Assembly: GCF_014656215.1 (NCBI RefSeq)
Contig: NZ_BNBZ01000042.1
Span: 1 to 56,225, forward strand
Direction of reading: 5' to 3'
From: Streptomyces zaomyceticus
GTDB taxonomy: Bacteria > Actinomycetota > Actinomycetes > Streptomycetales > Streptomycetaceae
DNA: 56,225 nucleotides
This document shows positions 46,246 through 54,016 of the stretch, piece by piece. The position numbers were made by a program, and so were the translations under genes. Each line of letters opens with the position of its first letter. Position 1 is the first letter of the stretch. The notes beneath the pieces were generated by a model. The model saw only the letters and a list, made by a program, of their open reading frames with translations. It had not been told where the DNA came from and made no database searches.

Positions 46246-46986
46246 GTGAACGGACCGGAGATCCACATCAGCTTCGCCCCCGACCTGGGGCTCTTCGTCG
46301 CGGCGGAGCGGCGCTCGGGCCGCACGGCGGTGACCACCGACGGCTCCTCCTCGCTCGGCCATGTCGTGGAGTCGCTCGGCGTGCCCCTCACCGAGGCCGG
46401 GCGGCTCCTGGTCGACGGCCGTCCCGTCGACACCTCGCACGTCCCCGCCGCGGGCGAGACGATCGAGGTGGAAGGCGTCTCCCGCCCGCAGCCGGTGCGG
46501 CCCGGCGCGCCGCTCCGGTTCCTGCTCGACGTGCACCTCGGCACGCTGGCCCGGCGGCTGCGGCTGCTCGGGGTGGACGCGGCGTACGAGAGCGAGGACA
46601 TCGGCGACCCCGCCCTGGCCGCGCTCTCCGCACAGGAGCGGCGCGTCATGCTCTCGCGGGACCGCGGGCTGCTGCGGCGCCGCGAGCTGTGGGCGGGCGC
46701 CTACGTCTACAGCGACCGGCCGGACGACCAGCTCCGTGACGTCCTGGAGCGCTTCGCACCGCCGCTCGCGCCCTGGACGCGCTGCACGGCGTGCAACGGG
46801 CGACTGAGCGGCACCGACAAGGACGCGGTGCGCGAGCGCCTGGAGCAGGGCACGGAGAAGACGTACGACGTGTTCGCCGAGTGCGTGGAGTGCGGCAGGG
46901 TCTACTGGCGCGGCGCCCACCATGCCCGCCTGGAGGCGATCGTCTCCGACGCGGTGCGGGAGTTCGGCGGGGCGACGACCGGCTGA
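46246..46986 (+). CDS. Ubiquitin-like plus Mut7-C RNase domain protein
   Basis: A 246-residue protein with an N-terminal MoaD/ThiS-like beta-grasp (MNGPEIHISFAPDLGLF... GHVVESLGVPLTEAGRLLVDGRPVD..HVPAAGETIEVEG, residues 1-85), then the Mut7-C RNase region: LRFLLDVHLGTLARRLRLLGVDAAYESEDIGDPALAALSAQERRVMLSRDRGLLRRRELWAGAYVYSDRPDDQL (about 95-170), and a zinc ribbon with CTACNGRL and CVECGRVYWRG (CxxC pairs). PIN-like Mut7-C domains are putative 3' exonucleases or RNases. GTG 46246 starts it. Cytoplasmic; the substrate is unknown. Confidence 0.87.
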   Translation: MNGPEIHISFAPDLGLFVAAERRSGRTAVTTDGSSSLGHVVESLGVPLTEAGRLLVDGRPVDTSHVPAAGETIEVEGVSRPQPVRPGAPLRFLLDVHLGTLARRLRLLGVDAAYESEDIGDPALAALSAQERRVMLSRDRGLLRRRELWAGAYVYSDRPDDQLRDVLERFAPPLAPWTRCTACNGRLSGTDKDAVRERLEQGTEKTYDVFAECVECGRVYWRGAHHARLEAIVSDAVREFGGATTG

Positions 46987-47005
46987 CGCCCCGGCCGGCG
47001 CCCGG

Positions 47006-47491
47006 TCAGTCCAGGTCGCCGCCGCGCAGCCGCTCGATCTGGACGGCGCTGACGTCGACGGTGCGCCGCATATGGGCGATGAGCAGGGCAACCTCGGCGT
47101 CGGAGTAGACATCGAACATGGTGCCCCAGGTGGCGTTGAGCTTCCGCCACAGGGCGCCGAGTTCGGCGATCCGCTCGGGCACGAGCGCCACCAGCACCCG
47201 GCGGCGGTCCTCGGTGTCCCGTTCGCGGGTCACGTACCCGGACCGCTCCAGGCGGTCGACGAGCCGGGTCGCGGAGCCCGTGGTGAGCCCGGTCAGCTCG
47301 GCGATCCGCCCGGTGGTCACCGGCCCCTCCTCCAGGCTGAGCAGGTTCAGGCACTGCACATCGGTCGGATGGAGCCCCAGATGGTCGGCGACGGCCTGGT
47401 TGAACAGGGCGTAGGCCGCCATGTAGCGGCGGGCCTCCCCGTACAGCTCGGACATCAGCGCCTCGCGCCGGGCGGAACTCTTCTGCGGCAT
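47006..47491 (-). CDS. MarR family transcriptional regulator
   Basis: A 161-residue MarR protein: YMAAYALFNQAVADHLGLHPTDVQCLNLLSLEEGPVTTGRIAELTGLTTGSATRLVDRLERSGYVTRERDTEDRRRVLVALVPERIAELG is a standard winged-helix with the dimer helices at each end. The ATG at 47491 is preceded on the minus strand by TACAAT, a perfect -10 hexamer, ending 6 bases before the ATG, so the mRNA is probably leaderless. The target is unknown; the nearby monooxygenase and TetR genes have their own operator. Confidence 0.9.
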   Translation of the reverse strand: MPQKSSARREALMSELYGEARRYMAAYALFNQAVADHLGLHPTDVQCLNLLSLEEGPVTTGRIAELTGLTTGSATRLVDRLERSGYVTRERDTEDRRRVLVALVPERIAELGALWRKLNATWGTMFDVYSDAEVALLIAHMRRTVDVSAVQIERLRGGDLD

Positions 47492-47547
47492 GCAGAGATT
47501 GTACGAACCAGCCACCGTCCCGGCCCGGCCCGCTTCCACGGGTGGGG

Positions 47548-48108
47548 TCAGGGAGCCTCGGCGGTCAGATAGCGCTGCACGGTCGGGCCCAGCCAGGCGA
47601 CGATCTCCTCCGGGGACATCTCGACGGCCGGGGGGATCCGCAGCACATAGCGGGTGAGCGCCATTCCGAGGATCTGGGACGCGACGAGAGCCGCCCTCCG
47701 CGGGGCGTCCGCCGGGTCGGGACAGACACCCCGGGTGACGGGCCCGAGCTGCTGGGCGAAGATCGCCTGCATCCGTTCGGCCCCGGCGGTGTTGGTGACC
47801 CCCACCCGCAGCAGACCGGTGAGGACGTCGTCCCGCTCCCAGCGCTCCAGGAAGTGGGTGACCAGAACGGCCCCGATGTGCTGCGCGGGCAGCGAGCCCA
47901 GCTCGGGCAGGCCGATCTCGATCTCCGACGCGGCGGCGAACAGCCCCTCCTTGTTGCCGTAGTAGCGCATGACCATCGACGGATCGATCCCGGCGTCACG
48001 GGCGATGGCCCGGATGGTGGCGCGGTCGTATCCGTCGGAGGCGAAGCGCTCACGGGCGGCCTCCAGGATGGCGGCCCTGGTGGCGTCGGAGCGGCGGGCG
48101 GTCGTCAT
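47548..48108 (-). CDS. TetR/AcrR family transcriptional regulator
   Basis: A 186-residue TetR protein: RSDATRAAILEAARERFASDGYDRATIRAIARDAGIDPSMVMRYYGNKEGLFAAA, then a C-terminal ligand domain of the TetR_C type (LPAQHIGAVLVTHFLERW ... ASQILGMALTRYVLRI). The ATG at 48108 is divergent from the FAD monooxygenase gene at 48224, and the 115-bp gap contains three related GCCAACA boxes and a consensus promoter, so this protein very likely represses the monooxygenase. Confidence 0.9.
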   Translation of the reverse strand: MTTARRSDATRAAILEAARERFASDGYDRATIRAIARDAGIDPSMVMRYYGNKEGLFAAASEIEIGLPELGSLPAQHIGAVLVTHFLERWERDDVLTGLLRVGVTNTAGAERMQAIFAQQLGPVTRGVCPDPADAPRRAALVASQILGMALTRYVLRIPPAVEMSPEEIVAWLGPTVQRYLTAEAP

Positions 48109-48122
48109 ACCAACGACTGTAG

Positions 48123-48194
48123 GCCAACAGGCGTTGACACTCCATCCGAGCCACCCCTACAGTTGCCAACAAGCGTTGACCAACACTTGTTGGC
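48123..48194. promoter_or_regulatory. Promoter and GCCAACA operator boxes
   Basis: GCCAACAGGCGTTG (48123-48136), GCCAACAAGCGTTG (48165-48178) and the inverted copy CAACACTTGTTGGC (48181-48194) are three near-identical boxes. A promoter for the monooxygenase, TTGACA (48134-48139) and TACAGT (48158-48163), 18 nt apart, lies between and overlaps the first box. Confidence 0.7.
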
Positions 48195-48223
48195 CAACGA
48201 TCGTGGGCACCCTGGAGGCAGCC

Positions 48224-49648
48224 ATGAGCACCACGGAGAAGACCGACACCCAGGTACTCGTCGTCGGCGCGGGCCCCACCGGCCTGCTCCTCGCCGGCGA
48301 CCTCGCCACCGCCGGCATCGACGTCACCCTCGTCGAGCGCCGCCCGCACGGCCTGGCCAACATGACCCGCGCCTTCGGCGTCCACGCCCGCACCCTGGAG
48401 CAGCTCGACGCCCGCGGCCTCGCGGACGAACTCCTCGCCACCGGCACGACCCTCGACCGCGCACGGCTCTTCGGCCGCCTCGACCTCGACCTCACCCGAC
48501 TGCCCAGCCGCTTCAACCACCTGCTCGTCACCCCGCAGTACGAGGTCGAGCGCCTCCTGGAGCACCGGGCGACGACCGCCGGGGTCACCTTCCGATACGG
48601 CACGGAGCTGCGCGCGCTGCGCCAGGACGCCGACACCGTCACGGCCGAGCTCACCGGCCCCGACGGAGCCCCCCTCACGCTCACCGCCCGCCACCTGGTC
48701 GGCACCGACGGCGTCCGCAGCGCCGTCCGCACCGCCCTGGACCTGCCCTTCCCCGGCGGCTCCGTGATCCGCTCCATCGTCCTCGCCGACGTCCGGCTCA
48801 CCGAGGAACCCGCCGACGCGTTCAGCGTCAACGGCTCCGGCGACAGCTTCGCCTTCCTCGCCCCGTTCGGCGACGGCTGGTACCGCGTCATGGGCTGGAG
48901 CCGCACCCGCCAGGTCCCCGACACCGAACCCGTCGACCTGGCCGAGATCCGCGAGATCACCCGCCGCGCCCTCGGCACCGACCTCGGCATGCACGACCCC
49001 CGCTGGATCTCCCGCTTCCACAGCGACGAGCGCCAGGTCCCCTTCTACCGCGTGGGCCGGGTCTTCCTCGCCGGGGACGCCGCCCACGTCCACTCGCCCG
49101 CCGGCGGCCAGGGCATGAACACCGGCCTCCAGGACGCGGCCAACCTCTCCTGGAAACTCACCGCCGTCCTGCGCGGAGACGCACCCGACCCCGAAGCGCT
49201 CCTCGACAGCTACCAGTCCGAACGCCACCCGGTCGGCGCCGCCGTGCTGCGCACCAGCGGCGCGCTCGTACGCCTCGCGATGGCCCACACCCCGCTCACC
49301 CGCGCCGCCCGTTCCCTCGCCGCCCGCCTCCTGAGCACGGTCCGGCCCGCGGCGACCCGCGCCATGGGCATGATCAGCGGCATCGGCATCGCCTACGCGC
49401 CCCCGGCGGGTGCGCGCCGCCCCGCGGGCCGCCGCGCACCGGACGCGCGCCTGCGCGAGGGACGGCTCTACGAACTGCTGCGCGAGGGAGAGTTCGTCCT
49501 GATCGCCCCGGAGGGCAGGCCCCCGGCCCTGCCCGACACCGCCCCGGTCTCCCCCGAGCGCCTCGTACGGGCCACCTGGACCGACCCGGCACGGCGGACG
49601 TCGGTGCTGGTCCGCCCCGACGGCTACGTCCAGTGGGTGAGCGGCTGA
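48224..49648 (+). CDS. FAD-dependent aromatic hydroxylase (PheA/TfdB family)
   Basis: A 474-residue class A monooxygenase that should use FAD and NAD(P)H to hydroxylate an aromatic or polycyclic substrate. GxGxxG segment TQVLVVGAGPTGLLLAGDLATAG with the acidic residue in VTLVERRPHG (residues 8-43), DG motif HLVGTDGVRSAVRTALD (about 155), and GRVFLAGDAAHVHSPAGGQGMNTGLQDAANLSWKL (about 280-314). The C-terminal thioredoxin-like part is truncated relative to phenol hydroxylase. The ATG has GGAGG upstream. The promoter is flanked by the boxes of the divergent TetR gene, so induction by the substrate is probable. Confidence 0.9.
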   Translation: MSTTEKTDTQVLVVGAGPTGLLLAGDLATAGIDVTLVERRPHGLANMTRAFGVHARTLEQLDARGLADELLATGTTLDRARLFGRLDLDLTRLPSRFNHLLVTPQYEVERLLEHRATTAGVTFRYGTELRALRQDADTVTAELTGPDGAPLTLTARHLVGTDGVRSAVRTALDLPFPGGSVIRSIVLADVRLTEEPADAFSVNGSGDSFAFLAPFGDGWYRVMGWSRTRQVPDTEPVDLAEIREITRRALGTDLGMHDPRWISRFHSDERQVPFYRVGRVFLAGDAAHVHSPAGGQGMNTGLQDAANLSWKLTAVLRGDAPDPEALLDSYQSERHPVGAAVLRTSGALVRLAMAHTPLTRAARSLAARLLSTVRPAATRAMGMISGIGIAYAPPAGARRPAGRRAPDARLREGRLYELLREGEFVLIAPEGRPPALPDTAPVSPERLVRATWTDPARRTSVLVRPDGYVQWVSG

Positions 49649-49693
49649 GCCCCCGCACCCGTCACGCCGGAAGGCCGGAAGGTTCGGGAACCG

Positions 49694-50236
49694 TCAGAAG
49701 ACGTAGGGATCACCCGTGGCGAGCACGAGCACCCGATGCCGGTCGTTCCCCGGATGCCGGTCGGCCGCCCCGTCCCGCCAGGCCGTGGTGATGTCCACGG
49801 TCAGCTCGTCCGGGAGACCCGCGGTCCTCAGATCGAGCCCCAGCTCACCGATGCCCCCCGTGACCCGCAGCTCGCCCGTCCGGCAGGACACCACCCGGTC
49901 ACTGCTCCACAGACAGGCCGGCGGCAGCTCCTGACCACCCGCCATCGGCACGGAGAAGGCGAGCCGGACCGTCGCCTGGGAGAGATCGGAGGGGCCGAGG
50001 TTCTCGCTCACCAGCCAGACGCCGACCCGCCCGTCCCAGAGGGAGACATGGCCGTGATGGGCCACATCCGCCTCGGCCCCGACCACCGGCACCGGCATCG
50101 ACGCCGCCTCCGTCGCTGCCTCCGTCGCCGCCTCCAGCACTGGCACCGGCCCCACGGCACCGGCACCCGCACTCGCACCCATCACCACCGTGGCCACGAG
50201 AGCGACCCCGAGCACACCTTTCCGGATTCCACGCAT
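49694..50236 (-). CDS. Secreted protein of unknown function (180 aa)
   Basis: A 180-residue exported protein. The ATG at 50236 opens a signal peptide MRGIRKGVLGVALVATVVMG...GAGAVG; a Glu/Ala-rich linker follows, then a beta-rich domain (HGHVSLWDGRVGVWLVSENLGPSDLSQATVRLAFSVPMAGGQ ... LWSSDRVVSCRTGELRVTGGIGELGLDLRTAGLPDELTVDITTAWRDG). The two cysteines (CLWSSDRVVSC) could form a disulfide. This resembles small Ig-like secreted proteins, but no family is recognised. Divergent from ynfA. Longer frames upstream are not needed. Confidence 0.75.
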   Translation of the reverse strand: MRGIRKGVLGVALVATVVMGASAGAGAVGPVPVLEAATEAATEAASMPVPVVGAEADVAHHGHVSLWDGRVGVWLVSENLGPSDLSQATVRLAFSVPMAGGQELPPACLWSSDRVVSCRTGELRVTGGIGELGLDLRTAGLPDELTVDITTAWRDGAADRHPGNDRHRVLVLATGDPYVF

Positions 50237-50311
50237 AGGGCCAAAATACCCACAGATCATCCGATATTCGGACAGGTCATCGGTCAGCGTGTCCCATGGC
50301 ACCCTGCCTCC

Positions 50312-50647
50312 ATGCTCACCGCCCGCTCCCTCGCCCTCTTCGCCCTCGCCGCACTCTTCGAGATCGGCGGTGCCTGGCTCGTCTGGCAGGGCGTCCGCGA
50401 GCACCGGGGCTGGATCTGGATCGGCACCGGAGTCCTCGCCCTCGGCATCTACGGCTTCGTCGCCACCCTCCAGCCCGACGCCGAATTCGGCCGCGTCCTC
50501 GCCGCCTACGGCGGAGTGTTCGTCGCGGGCTCCATCGCCTGGGGCATGGCGGCCGACGGCTACCGCCCCGACCGCTGGGACGTCATCGGCGCGCTCGTCT
50601 GCCTCGCCGGCATGGCCGTGATCATGTACGCCCCGCGGAGCCGCTGA
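50312..50647 (+). CDS. YnfA family membrane protein (UPF0060)
   Basis: A 111-residue four-helix membrane protein: SLALFALAALFEIGGAWLVWQGVREHRGWIWIGTGVLALGIYGFVATLQPDAEFGRVLAAYGGVFVAGSIAWGMAADGYRPDRWDVIGALVCLAGMAVIMYAP matches the YnfA/UPF0060 family closely (EIGG.YL.W segment, GR..AAYGG...). These are SMR-related; some have been linked to efflux, but the function is mostly unknown. The ATG is at 50312. The next gene, an SDR, follows 65 bases later. Confidence 0.92.
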   Translation: MLTARSLALFALAALFEIGGAWLVWQGVREHRGWIWIGTGVLALGIYGFVATLQPDAEFGRVLAAYGGVFVAGSIAWGMAADGYRPDRWDVIGALVCLAGMAVIMYAPRSR

Positions 50648-50712
50648 CCGACTCCACCTATCCTGGCCGGGCGATCGACGTAATCGACCACCTGCGCGAG
50701 GAGCACCACGTC

Positions 50713-51477
50713 ATGACTGCCCCCGGTACCCCCATCGCCGTCATCACCGGAGCGAGCAGCGGAATCGGCGCGGCCACGGCCAGGCAACTGGCCGCCGCCG
50801 GCTACCGCGTGGTCCTCACCGCCCGGCGCAAGGACCGCATCGAGGCCCTGGCCGCCGAACTCGACGCCGCCGGGCACCAGGCCACCGCCTACGCCCTCGA
50901 CGTCACCGACCGCGCCGCCGTCGACGAGTTCGCCTCCGCCTTCCGCACCCTCGCCGTCCTGGTCAACAACGCCGGCGGCGCCCTCGGCGCCGACCCCGTC
51001 GCCACCGGCGACCCCGCCGACTGGCGCCAGATGTTCGAGGTCAACGTCATCGGCACCCTGAACATGACCCAGGCCCTGCTCCCGGCCCTCACCGCGAGCG
51101 GCGACGGCACGGTGGTCGTCCTCTCCTCCACCGCCGGCCACTCCACCTACGAAGGCGGCGCCGGGTACGTCGCCGCCAAGAACGGCGCCCGCGTCCTCGC
51201 CGAGACCCTCCGCCTGGAGATCGTCGGCACGCCGGTCCGCGTGATCGAGGTGGCCCCCGGCATGGTCAAGACGGACGAGTTCGCCACCACCCGCTTCCGC
51301 GGGGACACCGACAAGGCCGCCAAGGTCTACGCCGGTGTGGCCGAGCCCCTCAGCGCGGACGACGTGGCCGACACCATCACCTGGGCCTGCACCCGCCCCC
51401 CGCACGTCAACATCGACCTCCTGGTCGTCCGCCCCCGGGCCCAGGCCTCGAACACCAAGGTCCACCGAGAGCTCTGA
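50713..51477 (+). CDS. SDR family oxidoreductase
   Basis: A 254-residue short-chain dehydrogenase: cofactor motif IAVITGASSGIGAATARQLAAAGYRVVLTARR (TGxxxGxG, basic residues after it favour NADP), NNAG at VLVNNAGGAL (about residue 88), catalytic Ser in VVLSSTAGH (about 142) and YVAAKNGA (Y-x-x-x-K, about 155), then VAPGMVKTDEF. It fits the serine 3-dehydrogenase-like YdfG branch. The ATG at 50713 is preceded by GAGGAG. The substrate is unknown. A shared hairpin terminator follows. Confidence 0.9.
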   Translation: MTAPGTPIAVITGASSGIGAATARQLAAAGYRVVLTARRKDRIEALAAELDAAGHQATAYALDVTDRAAVDEFASAFRTLAVLVNNAGGALGADPVATGDPADWRQMFEVNVIGTLNMTQALLPALTASGDGTVVVLSSTAGHSTYEGGAGYVAAKNGARVLAETLRLEIVGTPVRVIEVAPGMVKTDEFATTRFRGDTDKAAKVYAGVAEPLSADDVADTITWACTRPPHVNIDLLVVRPRAQASNTKVHREL

Positions 51478-51528
51478 CACCGCGGCCCCGTCCGTGGCAC
51501 GAAGGCCTCGGCCGAAGCGCCGGGTCGG

Positions 51529-51562
51529 CCCTGGGCCCCGGCGTGGACGCCGGGGCCCAGGG
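51529..51562. terminator. Bidirectional terminator between SDR and rtcB
   Basis: Perfect 14-bp arms (CCCTGGGCCCCGGC at 51529-51542 and complement at 51549-51562) and a 6-nt loop between the convergent SDR and rtcB genes. Confidence 0.85.
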
Positions 51563-51573
51563 CCATGTCGACC

Positions 51574-52767
51574 TCAGCCCTTGACGCAGATGACCTGCTT
51601 CAGCTTCGCGACGACCTCCACCAGGTCCCGCTGCTGCTCGATGACCTTCTCGATCGGCTTGTAGGCGCCCGGGATCTCGTCCACGACGCCGGAGTCCTTG
51701 CGGCACTCCACACCCCGCGTCTGCTCCTCCAGGTCCTGCGTCGAGAAGCGCCGCTTCGCCGCGCTCCGGCTCATCTTCCGGCCGGCGCCGTGCGAGGCCG
51801 AGTTGAACGACGCCGCGTTGCCCAGGCCCTTCACGATGTACGAACCGGTGCCCATGGAACCCGGGATGATCCCGAACTCCCCGGAGCCGGCCCGGATCGC
51901 GCCCTTCCGCGTGACCAGCAGGTCCATGCCCTCGTACTGCTCCTCCGCCACGTAGTTGTGGTGGCAGGAGATGACCTGGTCGAAGGTCACCCGGGCCTTG
52001 CGGAACTCCCGGCGGACGACCTCCTGGAACAGCGCCATCATGATCGCCCGGTTGTACTTCGCGTACTCCTGCGCCCAGAAGAGGTCGTGCCGGTAGGCCG
52101 CCATCTGCGGGGTGTCCGAGACGAAGACCGCCAGGTCACGATCGACGAGGCCCTGGTTGTGAGGCAATTTCTGCGCCTCGCCGATGTGGTGCTCGGCGAG
52201 CTCCTTGCCGATGTTCCGGGAGCCGGAGTGGAGCATGAGCCATACCGAACCGACGGAGTCGATACAGAGTTCGACGAAGTGGTTCCCCCCGCCGAGCGTT
52301 CCCATCTGCTGTCGCGCCCGTTCCTGACGGAACTTGACCGCATCCGCGACCCCGTCGAACCGCGACCAGAAGTCGTCCCAGCCCGACGTCGAGAACTGGT
52401 AGAGCCGCCCCGGGTCCACCTCGGACCGGTGCAGCCCCCGCCCCACCGGAATCGCCTGCTCGATCTTGGACCGGAGCCTCGACAGGTCACCCGGCAGGTC
52501 GTTCGCCGTCAGCGACGACTTGACGGCCGACATCCCGCAGCCGATGTCCACACCGACCGCCGCCGGACAGACCGCACCCTGCATCGCGATGACCGAGCCG
52601 ACCGTCGCGCCCTTGCCGTAGTGCACGTCCGGCATCACGGCCAGACCCTTGATCCACGGCAGTGTCGCCACGTTCTGCAGCTGCTGCATGGCCCCGCCCT
52701 CCACCGTGGAGGGGTCGGCCCACATCCTGATGGGAACTTTCGCCCCCGGTACCTCTACGTACGACAT
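51574..52767 (-). CDS. rtcB: RNA-splicing ligase RtcB
   Basis: A 397-residue GTP- and Mn-dependent ligase joining RNA 2',3'-cyclic phosphate to 5'-OH ends, for RNA repair or tRNA healing. Metal and active-site signatures are in order: VMPDVHYGKGATVGSVIA, AVGVDIGCGMSAVKS (Cys metal ligand), LGGGNHFVEL, the WLMLHSGSRNIGK segment, GSMGTGSYIV and the guanylylated-histidine motif NSASHGAGRKMSRSAAK. The ATG at 52767 has GAGGAAGT and a TATAAG -10 upstream. No rtcA or RtcR-type activator gene is adjacent, unlike the E. coli rtc operon. Confidence 0.94.
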   Translation of the reverse strand: MSYVEVPGAKVPIRMWADPSTVEGGAMQQLQNVATLPWIKGLAVMPDVHYGKGATVGSVIAMQGAVCPAAVGVDIGCGMSAVKSSLTANDLPGDLSRLRSKIEQAIPVGRGLHRSEVDPGRLYQFSTSGWDDFWSRFDGVADAVKFRQERARQQMGTLGGGNHFVELCIDSVGSVWLMLHSGSRNIGKELAEHHIGEAQKLPHNQGLVDRDLAVFVSDTPQMAAYRHDLFWAQEYAKYNRAIMMALFQEVVRREFRKARVTFDQVISCHHNYVAEEQYEGMDLLVTRKGAIRAGSGEFGIIPGSMGTGSYIVKGLGNAASFNSASHGAGRKMSRSAAKRRFSTQDLEEQTRGVECRKDSGVVDEIPGAYKPIEKVIEQQRDLVEVVAKLKQVICVKG

Positions 52768-52941
52768 ACTTCCTCGATTCCCCCGAAAAGTCTTATAACG
52801 CAAAAACCGGAGCCAAAGCCCGTACAGGTGACAGCGGACCGGCATCAACAGCTGCGTGTGCGATAGACATTGTGTCCACCGGCCGGGTTCGCGCGGCAAA
52901 CAGTTTTCGGGAAAGACTTCGGGAGAAGGGAGCCTGGGACC

Positions 52942-53886
52942 GTGCAGCGAAAGAGGTACACCCCCGGCCGCACCGGGTCCGCGGCTCGCACCGCCGTCGT
53001 CCTCACCCTCGGCCTCGGCCTGGGGATCGGCCTCACCGCGTGCTCCGCCGGCACTCCGGCCGAGGACGTGGCCGTCGACGCCAAGGCCGGCCCCGCCGCG
53101 CCCGTCGCGCCCCCGGGCCGCTACCGCACGCTCTTCGAGGCCTGCGGCGCCGTCCCGCAGGCCACGCTCAAGGACCTCCTCCCGGGCGCCGCCGCCCTGG
53201 CCGACCCGGAGCGCGACAAGGCGTACCGCGGTGTCGCCGCCGTGACGTACGACACGGACCGACGTGTCGGGTGCACCTGGAAGGCCGACACCCCGGACAT
53301 CTCGCACCGGCTCGAGCTCGACATCGAGCGGGTGGTCTCGTACGACACCGCCGTCAGCGACGACGACCGGGCGCAGGAGGTGTACGTCCGCAAGCAGCTC
53401 GCGGCGGGCATCCCGCTGCCTCCGACCGCGCCGCCCACGACCACCCCGCCGACGTCCCCGGGCACGGGCACCCCCTCGCCCGGCGCCCCCACCCCGGGCA
53501 GGACCACGTCGGGCGCGCCGGGCGCCACGGCCGGCAAGCCCCCGGCGGACGGCACGTCCCCCGCGGCCGGAGCACCGTCGTCGGGAGCCCCCGCCACGGA
53601 GGCGCCCGCCTCCGGAGCGACCCCCGCCGATCCCGCCTCCACCGGTCTCGAACCCCGTGTCCTCGAAGGTCTCGGGGAGATCGCGTACCTCGACGACGCC
53701 CTGATCACGGTCGGCGCGAACGGCAGCCAGCGTGCGATCAGCGTGGTGTTCCGCACATCCAACGTCATCGTGACCGTCTCCTACCAGGAGCAGACGACCG
53801 GCTCCGTCGAGCCCCCCGACAGCGGGGAGCTGCAGGAAAAGGCCCGGAATCTGGCCCGGCTGCTCGCCGAGCGCCTGGAGGAGTAG
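52942..53886 (+). CDS. DUF3558 lipoprotein with long Pro/Thr/Ala linker
   Basis: A 314-residue lipoprotein. Signal peptide and lipobox: RTAVVLTLGLGLGIGLTACSAG (Cys about 36). The DUF3558 core, with YRTLFEACGAVPQATLKDLLPGAAAL and VGCTWKAD..., is interrupted by a linker of about 90 residues (PPTAPPTTTPPTSPGTGTPS... and APSSGAPATEAPASGATPA, about residues 155-235) before the final EPRVLEGLGEIAYLDDALITV ... VVFRTSNVIVTVSYQEQTT. GTG 52942 has GGGAG upstream. DUF3558 proteins are surface lipoproteins of unknown function; a second one follows. Confidence 0.82.
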   Translation: MQRKRYTPGRTGSAARTAVVLTLGLGLGIGLTACSAGTPAEDVAVDAKAGPAAPVAPPGRYRTLFEACGAVPQATLKDLLPGAAALADPERDKAYRGVAAVTYDTDRRVGCTWKADTPDISHRLELDIERVVSYDTAVSDDDRAQEVYVRKQLAAGIPLPPTAPPTTTPPTSPGTGTPSPGAPTPGRTTSGAPGATAGKPPADGTSPAAGAPSSGAPATEAPASGATPADPASTGLEPRVLEGLGEIAYLDDALITVGANGSQRAISVVFRTSNVIVTVSYQEQTTGSVEPPDSGELQEKARNLARLLAERLEE

Positions 53887-54016
53887 CCCTCGGCGTCCGC
53901 TCCGCGAGCGGGCGGACACCACGTAACGTGTCGGCGTACCCGTGGCCCCACGCCGTGGCCGTACCCGTGGCCGCCGGAGCACCGGCCGGACCGTACGACG
54001 AGCGACTGAAGGAACC

